A DNA stretch of 41,038 bases, taken from assembly GCA_003819815.1 (NCBI GenBank), contig RPQJ01000020.1, forward strand, positions 1 through 41,038. The letters are read 5' to 3'. The notes below the pieces were generated by a model. It made no database searches and was not told the origin of the DNA. It worked only from the letters and a program-made list of their open reading frames with translations. Within the stretch, counting starts at the first letter, position 1; every line of letters starts with the position of its first letter. The stretch comes from Lysobacterales bacterium (GTDB lineage Bacteria > Pseudomonadota > Gammaproteobacteria > Steroidobacterales > Steroidobacteraceae). Positions 8,121-15,387 of this stretch are shown here, one piece after another. The position numbers and the translations under genes were made by a program.

Positions 8121-8900
8121 TCAGGCCCGGATCTCGAAGCGGTCGGCGTCGAGATGGACCGGGAAGCTCTCGCGGTGGGAGCGCAGCGACTCGAGGTCGA
8201 GCACGACCGTCTCGACCCGGTCCCCGGCGCCCTCGCTCGACAGCGGTCGACCGACGAAGTCGACGGCGACGCTGTCGCCGGCGTAGGTGACGCCATTGCC
8301 GTCCTTGCCGACCCGATTGACGCCCACGACGTAGCACTGGTTCTCGATCGCACGGGCGCGCAGCAGCGTGGACCACGCCAGGGCGCGGCGCTGCGGCCAG
8401 TTCGCGACGTAGACGAGCGCATCGTAGTCGCCGAGGCTGCGGCTCCACACCGGGAAGCGCAGGTCGTAGCAGATCATCGGGCAGACACGCCAGCCCTTCA
8501 CGTCGACCACGAGGCGCCTGTCGCCCGCGGCATAGTGCGCGTGCTCGTTCGCCATGCGGAACAAATGCCGCTTGTCGTAGTGGACCGTCGAACCGTCGGG
8601 ACGCGCCCACACGAGACGGTTGTAGCGTCGCTCGCCGTCCTTGACGATGAGGCTGCCCATGATCGCGCAGCCGAGCGACGCGGCCTCTTCCCGCATCCAC
8701 TCGACGGTCGGACCGTGCATGTCCTCGGCGAGGCCCTCCGCGTCCATGCTGAAGCCGGTCGTGAACATCTCGGGCAGCACGACGAGGTCGGTGTGGCCGG
8801 CGAGCCCGCGAAAGCGCGCCGCGAGCGCGCGCCGGTTGGTGGCCGGGGCCTGCCACGCGAGGTCGGCCTGCACGAGGGTCACGCGGAGATGGGACGTCAT
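8121..8900 (-). CDS. yafV: Omega-amidase, nitrilase superfamily (YafV/Nit2 type)
   Basis: The start at 8900 is an ATG whose first bases overlap the aminotransferase stop (ATGA), giving 259 residues, the usual length. The nitrilase catalytic triad is visible: Glu44 in LPEMFTTGF, Lys110 in HYDKRHLF and Cys144 in MICYDLRFP. The stretches RHLFRMANEHAHYAAG and ENQCYVVGVNRVG are typical of the YafV/Nit2 branch, which hydrolyses 2-oxoglutaramate or 2-oxosuccinamate to the 2-oxo acid and ammonia. Paired with a glutamine/methionine transaminase, this makes transamination with glutamine effectively irreversible, as in methionine salvage. It is cytoplasmic. The partner gene lies directly upstream and is translationally coupled, which supports the assignment strongly. 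Confidence 0.9.
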   Translation of the reverse strand: MTSHLRVTLVQADLAWQAPATNRRALAARFRGLAGHTDLVVLPEMFTTGFSMDAEGLAEDMHGPTVEWMREEAASLGCAIMGSLIVKDGERRYNRLVWARPDGSTVHYDKRHLFRMANEHAHYAAGDRRLVVDVKGWRVCPMICYDLRFPVWSRSLGDYDALVYVANWPQRRALAWSTLLRARAIENQCYVVGVNRVGKDGNGVTYAGDSVAVDFVGRPLSSEGAGDRVETVVLDLESLRSHRESFPVHLDADRFEIRA

Positions 8901-10069
8901 CGGAGTCCTCCGGCGGCAGCGAGCCGCGACAGTCGCTCGCCGGCCGCGTCGAGCGTCGCGTCGTTCTTGGCGAAGCAGAAGCGCACGAGCCGCTCCGACG
9001 GCGGGTCGGACGAGAATACGGAAACCGGAATGGTAGCCACGCCGGCCTCCCGCGTCAGCCAGCGCGCGAACTCCACGTCCGGCAGGTCGCTGACCGCCGA
9101 ATAGTCCGCCAGCTGGAAGTAGGTGCCCCGGGACGGCACGCACTGGAGCGGCGTCGCCGCAAGAAGCGCGAGGAACCGGTCCCGCTTGCGGGTGTAGAAG
9201 TCCGCGAGCGTGGCGGCATGACCGGGCTCCGCCGTCATGAAGTCGGCGAGTGCTGCCTGCATCGGCGCCACGACCGCGAACTGCACGAACTGATGCACCT
9301 TGCGGAACTCGGCCGTGAGGCCCGGCGGCGCCACGCAGTAGCCGACCTTCCAGCCCGTGCAGTGGTAGGTCTTGCCGAATGAGGACACGACGAAGCTGCG
9401 CGCCGCGAGTTCAGGGCGCGAGTGCAGGCTGGCGTGGAGTCGAGCGTCGAGCACGACGTGCTCGTAGACCTCGTCGGAGAGCACGAGGGCGGCGCTGGGC
9501 TCGAGCACTGCGGACAGGGCGTCGAGATCCGCACCGGTCCAGGCCGCGCCGGTGGGATTGTGCGGCGAATTGACGATCACGAGGCGCGTGTGAGACGTGA
9601 GCGCGTCCGCGACGCGCTGCCAGTCGACCGCGAACCCCGGCCGCGCGAGCGGGACCCGTATCGTGCGCCCGCCGGCCAGCTCGACCGCGGGCTCGTACGA
9701 GTCGTAGGCGGGCTCGAGCACGATCACGTCGTCGCCCGGCCTCACGACCGCGTGGATCGCCGCGAACAGGGCTTCGGTCGCGCCCGAAGTGACGGTGACC
9801 TCGCTCCCCGGCGACACGCGGCGACCATAGAGCGCCTGCACCTTCGCGGCGATCGCCTCGACGAGCGCCGGCGCGCCCGCCATCGGTGCGTACTGGTTGG
9901 CGCCGCGCCGCATGTGCTCCGTCACGAGCTCGACGAGCCGCGCCGGCGGGTCGAAGTCCGGGAACCCTTGCGACAGGTTGATCGCGCCGCACTCCTGCGC
10001 GAGGCGCGACATCACCGTGAAGATCGTGGTGCCGACTCGCGGCAGTTTCGATTCGGGAGGTGGCGACAT
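8897..10069 (-). CDS. ybdL: Methionine/glutamine aminotransferase, class I (YbdL type)
   Basis: I use the ATG at 10069, which gives 390 residues; the ORF-track start at 10150 would read through the palindromic repeat upstream. An AAGGGAG ribosome site lies about 11 bases ahead. The N-terminus (SKLPRVGTTIFTVMS, then INLSQGFPDF) is characteristic of the kynurenine/glutamine transaminase K and YbdL group. The PLP residues are NSPHNPTG (N171), SDEVYEH (D199) and SSFGKTYHCTGWKVG with Lys233. These enzymes transaminate 2-oxo-4-methylthiobutyrate or aromatic 2-oxo acids with glutamine or methionine. The resulting 2-oxoglutaramate would be the substrate of the coupled omega-amidase gene that follows. 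It is the first gene of a four-gene minus-strand set. Exact amino-donor preference cannot be read from sequence. Confidence 0.9.
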   Translation of the reverse strand: MSPPPESKLPRVGTTIFTVMSRLAQECGAINLSQGFPDFDPPARLVELVTEHMRRGANQYAPMAGAPALVEAIAAKVQALYGRRVSPGSEVTVTSGATEALFAAIHAVVRPGDDVIVLEPAYDSYEPAVELAGGRTIRVPLARPGFAVDWQRVADALTSHTRLVIVNSPHNPTGAAWTGADLDALSAVLEPSAALVLSDEVYEHVVLDARLHASLHSRPELAARSFVVSSFGKTYHCTGWKVGYCVAPPGLTAEFRKVHQFVQFAVVAPMQAALADFMTAEPGHAATLADFYTRKRDRFLALLAATPLQCVPSRGTYFQLADYSAVSDLPDVEFARWLTREAGVATIPVSVFSSDPPSERLVRFCFAKNDATLDAAGERLSRLAAAGGLR

Positions 10070-10082
10070 GCCGGCCGCAGCT

Positions 10083-10195
10083 CCCTTCACGAGGAGAGAG
10101 ACTTCGGCAGACACGCCGTGAACCCTTCCCTGGGGGCTCGCACGCCGCATCCCTGCGGCGTGACGGTCTGCCGAAGTCTCTCTCCTCCTGAAGGG
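10083..10195 (+). repeat. Palindromic element, unit 1 (55-bp core inside 29-bp inverted arms)
   Basis: The left arm at 10083-10111 and right arm at 10167-10195 are reverse complements over 29 bases with one mismatch. They enclose a 55-bp core (10112-10166) that itself contains the hairpin ACGCCGCA-TCCC-TGCGGCGT. The core recurs in reverse complement at 10289-10343 with a single base difference. The arms differ from those of unit 2. The structure resembles a large REP-like or MITE-like extragenic element and would form a strong hairpin in RNA or cruciform DNA. It sits just ahead of the aminotransferase start. Confidence 0.85.
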
Positions 10196-10254
10196 CGCCG
10201 CTCCATCGGTTGCACGCCAAGCGCTCCCGCATCGATAAAGCCGGGACCACTGCA

Positions 10255-10377
10255 GGCCGGGGCTGCGGGAGGGAGAGGGTCCGCGAGACCGTCACGCCGC
10301 AGGGACGCGGCGTGCGAGCCCCCAGGGAAGGGTTCACGGCGTGTCTCGCGGACCCTCTCCCTCTCGCAGCCCCGGCC
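10255..10377 (-). repeat. Palindromic element, unit 2 (same core, inverted, with different 34-bp arms)
   Basis: The arms at 10255-10288 and 10344-10377 are reverse complements over 34 bases with one mismatch. They enclose the same 55-bp core as unit 1 in the opposite orientation (54 of 55 bases equal). The arm sequence (rich in GGGAGAGGG, ending CGCGAGA) is not that of unit 1, yet is equally self-complementary, so the pairing and not the arm sequence is conserved. The unit ends 5 bases before the ppgK stop, so it may also act as a terminator or mRNA stabiliser for the polyamine operon. The ~60 bases between the two units hold nothing I recognise. Confidence 0.85.
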
Positions 10378-10382
10378 GGTCA

Positions 10383-11144
10383 TCAGCCACGCTTCGGGGT
10401 CGACGCGGCGACGGCCGCCATCGCGGCGCCGATCAGGCCGGCATCGTTGCCGAATTCGGCGCGCACGATCTCGGCGCGGCTCTCGAGCAGCGGCCCGAAG
10501 TGCGCCCAGTTCTCGGTGACCCCGCCACCGATGATGAACACGTCGGGCCAGAGGAGCGCGTGGTACGCGGCGAGCACCTCGTTCACGGCGGCCGCCCAGG
10601 CCGGCCAGCCGAGCCCCTGGTCGACGCGCACCTTGGCTGATGCGCGGTGCTCCGCCTCCTGGCCGCGGACCTCGAGGTGGCCGAGCTCGGTATTCGGCAC
10701 CAGCCTGCCGTCGACGAAGATCGCCGTGCCGATGCCCGTGCCGAGCGTGAGCACCATCACCGTGCCGTCGCGGCCACGGCCGGCGCCGAGCGTCATCTCT
10801 GCGACCCCGGCGGCATCCGCATCGTTCAGGAACGCAACGGGGCGCCGCAGGCGCTCCTCGAGCAGCGCCTGGGCATTGGTGCCGATCCAGCGCCGGTCGA
10901 CGTTCGCCGCGGTCCAAGCGACGCCACGCTTCGCGACTGCGGGGAAAGCGAGCCCGACGGGCCCGTCCGAGGGCAGCTCGCGCGCGATGGCAGCCAGGAG
11001 GTCGATCACCGCGACGGGCGCTGCGTCCGCCGGGGTCGGTCGCTTCACGACCTCGCCCAGAACGCGGCCCGCGGTCGCGTCGACCCGTCCGGCCTTGACG
11101 AAGGACCCGCCGACGTCGAAAGCAAGGATCGGCGCTGCGGCCAC
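10383..11144 (-). CDS. ppgK: Polyphosphate glucokinase (ROK family)
   Basis: The 253-residue product has the ROK/ASKHA ATP-site motif FDVGGSFVKAG (residues 9-19) and the second phosphate loop LTLGTGIGTAIF. It then has NTELGHLEVRGQEAEHRAS, which is the pattern of polyphosphate-glucose phosphotransferases rather than ordinary ROK sugar kinases. The zinc-finger CxCGxxGC motif of NagC/Mlc-type ROK proteins is absent. The enzyme makes glucose-6-phosphate in the cytoplasm from glucose and polyphosphate (often also ATP). The start is GTG, 3 bases after the potI stop, so it reads as the last gene of the polyamine transport operon, an unexpected partner. The stop lies beside palindromic unit 2. Confidence 0.87.
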   Translation of the reverse strand: MAAAPILAFDVGGSFVKAGRVDATAGRVLGEVVKRPTPADAAPVAVIDLLAAIARELPSDGPVGLAFPAVAKRGVAWTAANVDRRWIGTNAQALLEERLRRPVAFLNDADAAGVAEMTLGAGRGRDGTVMVLTLGTGIGTAIFVDGRLVPNTELGHLEVRGQEAEHRASAKVRVDQGLGWPAWAAAVNEVLAAYHALLWPDVFIIGGGVTENWAHFGPLLESRAEIVRAEFGNDAGLIGAAMAAVAASTPKRG

Positions 11145-11147
11145 GGG

Positions 11148-12014
11148 TCAGGTCCTCTTCATGCTCTCGATCATCTGCTGGTTCGCGGCGAGCGCCATCT
11201 GCGCATCGCGGTCGCGGGCCTTCTGCTGCCGCGACATGGCGACGCCTGCGATGACGACGCCGACCGCGACGATCGCGATCAGGATCGTGGCGAGCGCGTT
11301 GATGTCCGGGCTCACGCCGAGGCGTACCTTCGAGAAGACGACCATCGGCAGCGTCGTCGAGCCCGGGCCCGCCACGAAACTCGAGATCACGAGGTCGTCG
11401 AGCGAGAGCGTGAACGCGAGCAGCCAGCCCGAAAGCAGCGCCGGCGCGATGATCGGCAGCGTGACGAGGAAGAACACCTTCGCGGGCCGCGCGCCGAGGT
11501 CCTGCGCCGCCTCCTCGAGCGACTCGTCGATCTGCGCGAGCCTCGACTGCACGACGACCGTGACGAACGCCATCGTGAAGGTGATGTGCGCGAGCACGAT
11601 CGTCGTCATGCCGCGGCCCGCGGGCCAGCCAATCAGCTGCTCCATCGTGACGAAGAGCAGCAGCAGCGAGAGGCCCGTGATCACCTCGGGCATCACGAGC
11701 GGCGCCGTGGTGAGGCCCGAGAGCAGCGTCCGGCCCCGGAACGGGCCGAACCGCGCGAGCACCATGCCCGCGAGCGTGCCGAGCGCGACCGCGATGGTCG
11801 CCGACAGGGCCGCCACCTTGAGGCTGAGCCACGCCGCGCCGAGGATCTGCTCGTTCTGCATGAGCGCCGCGTACCACTTCGTCGAGAAGCCCCCCCAGAC
11901 CGTGACGAGGCGCGACTCGTTGAAGGAGTACACGACGAGCGAGACGATCGGGACGTACAGGAACAGGAATCCCAGCACCAGGACGCCGATCCGGAACCAC
12001 GAGCGTTCGTTCAT
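11148..12014 (-). CDS. potI: Polyamine ABC transporter permease PotI/SpuH
   Basis: The ATG at 12014 shares one base with the potH stop (TGATG arrangement) and yields 288 residues, as usual for PotI; the 538-residue ORF-track entry is an upstream extension through potH in another frame. It is an inner-membrane permease with six predicted helices. The binding-protein-dependent transport (EAA) loop is readable as EEAAQDLGARPAKVFFLVTLPIIAP, which contacts the ATPase PotG. It works with PotH as the transmembrane pair of the putrescine/spermidine importer. The C-terminal tail after the last helix is charged and longer than in some homologues (SRQQKARDRD to the end). The assignment is secure at the level of permease and follows the spuF-G-H order. 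Confidence 0.94.
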   Translation of the reverse strand: MNERSWFRIGVLVLGFLFLYVPIVSLVVYSFNESRLVTVWGGFSTKWYAALMQNEQILGAAWLSLKVAALSATIAVALGTLAGMVLARFGPFRGRTLLSGLTTAPLVMPEVITGLSLLLLFVTMEQLIGWPAGRGMTTIVLAHITFTMAFVTVVVQSRLAQIDESLEEAAQDLGARPAKVFFLVTLPIIAPALLSGWLLAFTLSLDDLVISSFVAGPGSTTLPMVVFSKVRLGVSPDINALATILIAIVAVGVVIAGVAMSRQQKARDRDAQMALAANQQMIESMKRT

Positions 12015-12931
12015 CACCGGTGCAGCCCTCCGCCCGACTCCGCGTCCTGGGCGCGCTGGTAGTACATGATCGGGATCACGAGGAACAGCAGCAGCGCGAT
12101 GGCGACCGCGCTCGCCACCGGCCAGTCGCGGTTGTTGAAGAACTCGGTCCAGAGCACCTTGCCGATCATGAGCATGCCCGGATCGCCGAGCAGCGTCGGG
12201 ATCACGAACTCGCCGACGGCCGGAATGAAGACGAGCAGGCAGCCCGCGATGATGCCCGGCACCGACAGCGGCAGCGTGACCTTGAGGAACGACTCCCAGG
12301 GACGCGAGCCCAGGTCGGCGGCCGCCTCGAGCAGCGTCAGGTCCAACTTCTCGAGGTTGGCGTAGAGGGGCAGGATCATGAACGGCAGGTACGAATAGAC
12401 GATGCCGACGTAGACCGCGAAGTCGGTCTGCAGCATCCGTATGGGCTCGTCGATGATGCCGAGCGACATCAGCGCGTTGTTGAGGAGCCCGTTGTTCTTC
12501 AGGATGCCGATCCACGCGTAGACGCGCAGCAGGAACGACGTCCAGAACGGCAGCACGACGAGCAGCAGCAGCACGTTGCGGGTCGAGGGCCGGGTGCGCG
12601 CGATGGCGTAGGCCATCGGGTAGCCGATCAGGAGGCAGATCAGCGTCGAGACGCCCGCGACGAAGATCGAGTTCAGGTACGCCTTCCAGTACAGGTTGTC
12701 CTCGACCAGGAACGCGTAGTTCGCGAAGTTGAGCTGCACCTGCAGCACCTTCTCGTCGATCCACGCGAAGAGCGGCTGGTACGGCGGCATCGAGATCTGC
12801 GCGTCGGAGAACGAGATCTTGAGCACGATCACGAACGGGATCAGGAAGAACAGCAGCAGCCAGAAGTACGGCACGGCCGTCACCAGCGTCCGGCCGGTGA
12901 TGCCCACCCTCTTGAGCGCGCGGGCGATCAT
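12014..12931 (-). CDS. potH: Polyamine ABC transporter permease PotH/SpuG
   Basis: The start is the ATG at 12931, which overlaps the potG stop as ATGA and gives 305 residues; the listed start at 12988 lies inside potG. The N-terminal helix VPYFWLLLFFLIPFVIVLKISFSD is typical of PotB/PotH permeases. The EAA loop reads LEAAADLGSRPWESFLKVTLPLSVPG. The protein spans the inner membrane and forms the translocation channel with PotI. Translational coupling on both sides (ATGA with potG, TGATG with potI) fits equal production of the subunits. No frameshift or missing block is seen. Confidence 0.95.
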   Translation of the reverse strand: MIARALKRVGITGRTLVTAVPYFWLLLFFLIPFVIVLKISFSDAQISMPPYQPLFAWIDEKVLQVQLNFANYAFLVEDNLYWKAYLNSIFVAGVSTLICLLIGYPMAYAIARTRPSTRNVLLLLVVLPFWTSFLLRVYAWIGILKNNGLLNNALMSLGIIDEPIRMLQTDFAVYVGIVYSYLPFMILPLYANLEKLDLTLLEAAADLGSRPWESFLKVTLPLSVPGIIAGCLLVFIPAVGEFVIPTLLGDPGMLMIGKVLWTEFFNNRDWPVASAVAIALLLFLVIPIMYYQRAQDAESGGGLHR

Positions 12932-14073
12932 TTCGTGACCACCACCGGGCTCGTGGGATCCCAGCTCAGGTACACCCGCTCGTCCCACGTTATGCGCTCG
13001 TCGGCATGACGCGCGGCGTTCGGCTGCGTGACCCGCACGACCTTGCCGGACGCGAGGCGCAGCAGGTAGATCGACAGGTCGCCCATGTAGGCGATGTCCT
13101 GCACCGTCGCTGCCGTCCAGTTGTCCGGCCCGGCAGGCTGCTCGCGCGACATCTGCATCTTCTCCGGACGGATCGCCGCCCAGACCGTGGCTCCCGGGGC
13201 CGAGCTCACGCCGTGGTCGACGTAGATCGGCTGCTCGAGGTCGTCACTGCCGATGCGCACGTACGACGGCTCGTCCTCGGTCAGGCGTCCCTCGAACATG
13301 TTGACCGAGCCGATGAACTCGGCGACGAAGCGCGAGCTCGGGTACTCGTAGATCTCGGTGGGCGTGCCGACCTGCACGATCTCGCCGTGGTTCATGAGGC
13401 CGATGCGCGTCGAGAGCGTCATCGCCTCCTCCTGGTCGTGCGTCACGACGATGAACGTGACTCCCAGCGTTTCCTGGATGTTGATGAGCTCGAACTGCGT
13501 GTGCTCGCGGAGCTTCTTGTCGAGCGCGGCGAGCGGCTCGTCGAGCAGCAGCAGCTTCGGCTTCTTCACGAGCGCGCGCGCGAGCGCGACCCGCTGCCGC
13601 TGGCCGCCCGAGAGCTGGTGCGGCTTGCGCTTCGCGAACTGGCCGAGCTTGACCATGTCCAGCATCTCGCCGACCCGCTTGGTGATCTCCGCCTTCGCGA
13701 CCCTGTCCTGCTTGAGCCCGAACGCGACGTTCTGCTCGACGGTCATGTGCGGGAAGATCGCGTACGACTGGAACATCATGTTCACGGGCCGCTCGTACGG
13801 CGGCATCGCCGTCACGTCGACCCCGTCGATGAAGATCCGGCCCTGCGTCGGCCGCTCGAAGCCCGCGAGCATCCGGAGCAGCGTCGTCTTGCCGCAGCCC
13901 GAGGCGCCGAGCAGGCAGAAGATCTCCTTCTTGTAGATGTCGAGCGTCACGTCGTCGACGGCGACGAAGTCGCCGAACTTCTTCGTGACGCGCTCGATGC
14001 GGACGTACGGCTGCGCGTCCGGGTCCTTCCACGGCTCGAACCGGACCTGGTTATCGCGGGGGGAGGTGGCCAT
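12928..14073 (-). CDS. potG: Polyamine ABC transporter ATP-binding protein PotG/SpuF
   Basis: The ATG at 14073 gives 381 residues; the track ORF runs further upstream out of frame through potF. The nucleotide-binding domain shows Walker A GASGCGKTT (56-64), Q-loop near FQSYAIFPHM (101-110), signature LSGGQRQRVALARAL (154-168), Walker B LLLLDEP (174-180) and the switch His in VVTHDQEEAM. After about residue 280 comes a TOBE-type regulatory domain with IRPEKM. It energises uptake by the PotH/PotI channel at the cytoplasmic face. It starts 8 bases after the potF stop, so it is in the same transcript. The sequence belongs to the PotA/PotG branch and not to sugar or iron importers, judging also by its partners. 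Confidence 0.95.
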   Translation of the reverse strand: MATSPRDNQVRFEPWKDPDAQPYVRIERVTKKFGDFVAVDDVTLDIYKKEIFCLLGASGCGKTTLLRMLAGFERPTQGRIFIDGVDVTAMPPYERPVNMMFQSYAIFPHMTVEQNVAFGLKQDRVAKAEITKRVGEMLDMVKLGQFAKRKPHQLSGGQRQRVALARALVKKPKLLLLDEPLAALDKKLREHTQFELINIQETLGVTFIVVTHDQEEAMTLSTRIGLMNHGEIVQVGTPTEIYEYPSSRFVAEFIGSVNMFEGRLTEDEPSYVRIGSDDLEQPIYVDHGVSSAPGATVWAAIRPEKMQMSREQPAGPDNWTAATVQDIAYMGDLSIYLLRLASGKVVRVTQPNAARHADERITWDERVYLSWDPTSPVVVTK

Positions 14074-14081
14074 GGGGTCGC

Positions 14082-15230
14082 TCAGTTGCCGGTGGTGAAG
14101 CGGGTCCAGGCGCGGTTCAGGGACCGCGTGAACTCCGCCGATTTGGCGAGGTTCGGCTGCAGCCGCTCCTTCACCTCGGGGGTCGGGTAGATGCCCGTGT
14201 CGCTGCGCAGCTCCTCGTTCACCTGGTCGAGCGCGGCGGCATTCGCGGTCGCGTAGTTCACGAAGTTCGAGTTTGCCGCGGCGACGTCGGGTCGCAGCAG
14301 GTAGTCGATGAACTTGTGCGCGTTGCCGGGATGCTTCGCGTCGGCGGGGATCGCGAGCGTGTCGAACCACATGAGCGCGCCCTCCTCCGGTATCGAGTAG
14401 CGGACGTCGACGGCCTTGCCCGCCTCGGCGGCGCGATCGCGCGCCTGCAGCATGTCGCCACTGTAGCCCACCGCGATGCAGATCTCGCCGTTCGCGAGAT
14501 CCTCGATGTACTGCGAGCTGTGGATCGACCGGATGTAGGGACGGACGGCGAGCAGCGCCGCGGATGCGGCCTCGAGATCCGCCTCGGACTGGCTGTTCGG
14601 GTCCTTGCCGAGCCAGAGCAGCATGGTCGCGACCATGTCCGTCGGGTCGTCCAGGAACGACACGCCGCAGTCCTTGAACTTCGAAACGACCGCGGGATCG
14701 AACACGAGCCGCCACGAGTCGACCGGCGCGTCCGGCATGATCGACTTCACCTTCGCCGCGTCGTAGCCGATGCCCGTCGTTCCCCACATATAGATGACGG
14801 AGTGCTCGTTGCCGGGGTCGTGCGCCGCGACCCGCCCGGCGAGCGACGGATCGAGGTTCTTCAGGTTCGGCAGCTGCGCCGGGTCGAGCTTGCGGAACAC
14901 GCCGGCCTGGATCTGGCGCTCGAGGAAATAAGCGCTGGGGACCACGACGTCGTAGCCCGAATTGCCGGTGAGGAGCTTCGTCTCGAGCACCTCGTTCGAA
15001 TCGAAGACGTCGTAGCGGACCTGGATGCCGGTTTCCTTCGTGAACGCCTCGATGACGGCCGGGTCGACGTAGTCCGACCAGTTGTAGACGTTGAGGACCT
15101 TCTCCTCGGCGACCGGCCCTGCGTCGGCCGTCGTCGACCCGGAGCCGGTTTCGCCGGACTTCCCCCCGCATCCCGCGAGCGCGAGCGCGCACAGCAGCGG
15201 GAACGCAGCCGCACCGATGACCTGTCTCAT
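14082..15230 (-). CDS. potF: Polyamine-binding lipoprotein, PotF/SpuD-SpuE type (copy 1, next to potG)
   Basis: The 382-residue product begins with a lipoprotein signal peptide ending LALAGC (lipid-modified Cys21) and is therefore predicted to be membrane-anchored, unlike soluble E. coli PotF. Family motifs are LNVYNWSDYVDP, YDVFDSNEVLETKLL, YDVVVPS and GIYPTPEVKERL. It captures putrescine or spermidine in the periplasm and delivers it to PotHI. It is a clear paralogue of the next gene upstream, with more than half the residues the same by eye. Both have MWFD where E. coli PotF has FFD; from memory, a Trp/Phe difference in this region was proposed to separate spermidine-binding SpuE from putrescine-binding SpuD, so substrate is left open. 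A candidate promoter and an upstream terminator suggest that it can be transcribed apart from copy 2. Confidence 0.93.
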   Translation of the reverse strand: MRQVIGAAAFPLLCALALAGCGGKSGETGSGSTTADAGPVAEEKVLNVYNWSDYVDPAVIEAFTKETGIQVRYDVFDSNEVLETKLLTGNSGYDVVVPSAYFLERQIQAGVFRKLDPAQLPNLKNLDPSLAGRVAAHDPGNEHSVIYMWGTTGIGYDAAKVKSIMPDAPVDSWRLVFDPAVVSKFKDCGVSFLDDPTDMVATMLLWLGKDPNSQSEADLEAASAALLAVRPYIRSIHSSQYIEDLANGEICIAVGYSGDMLQARDRAAEAGKAVDVRYSIPEEGALMWFDTLAIPADAKHPGNAHKFIDYLLRPDVAAANSNFVNYATANAAALDQVNEELRSDTGIYPTPEVKERLQPNLAKSAEFTRSLNRAWTRFTTGN

Positions 15231-15289
15231 TCTGGACTCCCTTGGATCGCCCGGCCGCGGTCCGCCGCGATGCGGCGGTCGCGCTCGTG

Positions 15290-15318
15290 TTTATAGCTCA
15301 GCGACTATGCAATGTGTA
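15290..15318 (-). promoter_or_regulatory. Candidate sigma70 promoter for potF copy 1
   Basis: Reading leftward, TACACA (15318-15313) and TATAAA (15295-15290) are separated by exactly 17 bases. The expected transcript start is about 50 bases before the potF ATG. The site follows directly after the rho-independent terminator of potF copy 2, which strengthens it. This short AT-rich patch stands out in GC-rich DNA. Confidence 0.55.
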
Positions 15319-15327
15319 GGCTGCCCC

Positions 15328-15366
15328 AAAAAAACAGGGGCGGCTGAACGAGTCCAGCCGCCCCTG
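15328..15366 (-). terminator. Rho-independent terminator after potF copy 2
   Basis: On the minus strand CAGGGGCGGCTG pairs perfectly with CAGCCGCCCCTG (12 bp, 8-base loop) and is followed by seven T residues. It begins about 20 bases after the potF copy 2 stop. It should end or attenuate transcripts so that the binding protein is made in excess over, or independently of, the downstream genes. Confidence 0.9.
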
Positions 15367-15387
15367 CCCTGCACATCGTGCCTGCGC

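Noticed and set aside
10070-10150. N-terminal extension of the ybdL-type gene from 10150
   Set aside because: It reads through palindromic unit 1. The ATG at 10069 has a ribosome site and the family's normal N-terminus.
10083-10377. A CRISPR array or ordinary terminator pair
   Set aside because: There are only two copies, in opposite orientation, with different arms, no spacer-repeat periodicity and no T-runs after the hairpins.
9411-10519. ORFs encoding the repeated peptide NPSLGARTPHPCGVTV on both strands
   Set aside because: The peptide is the translation of the 55-bp core of the two palindromic elements and not a protein-coding feature.
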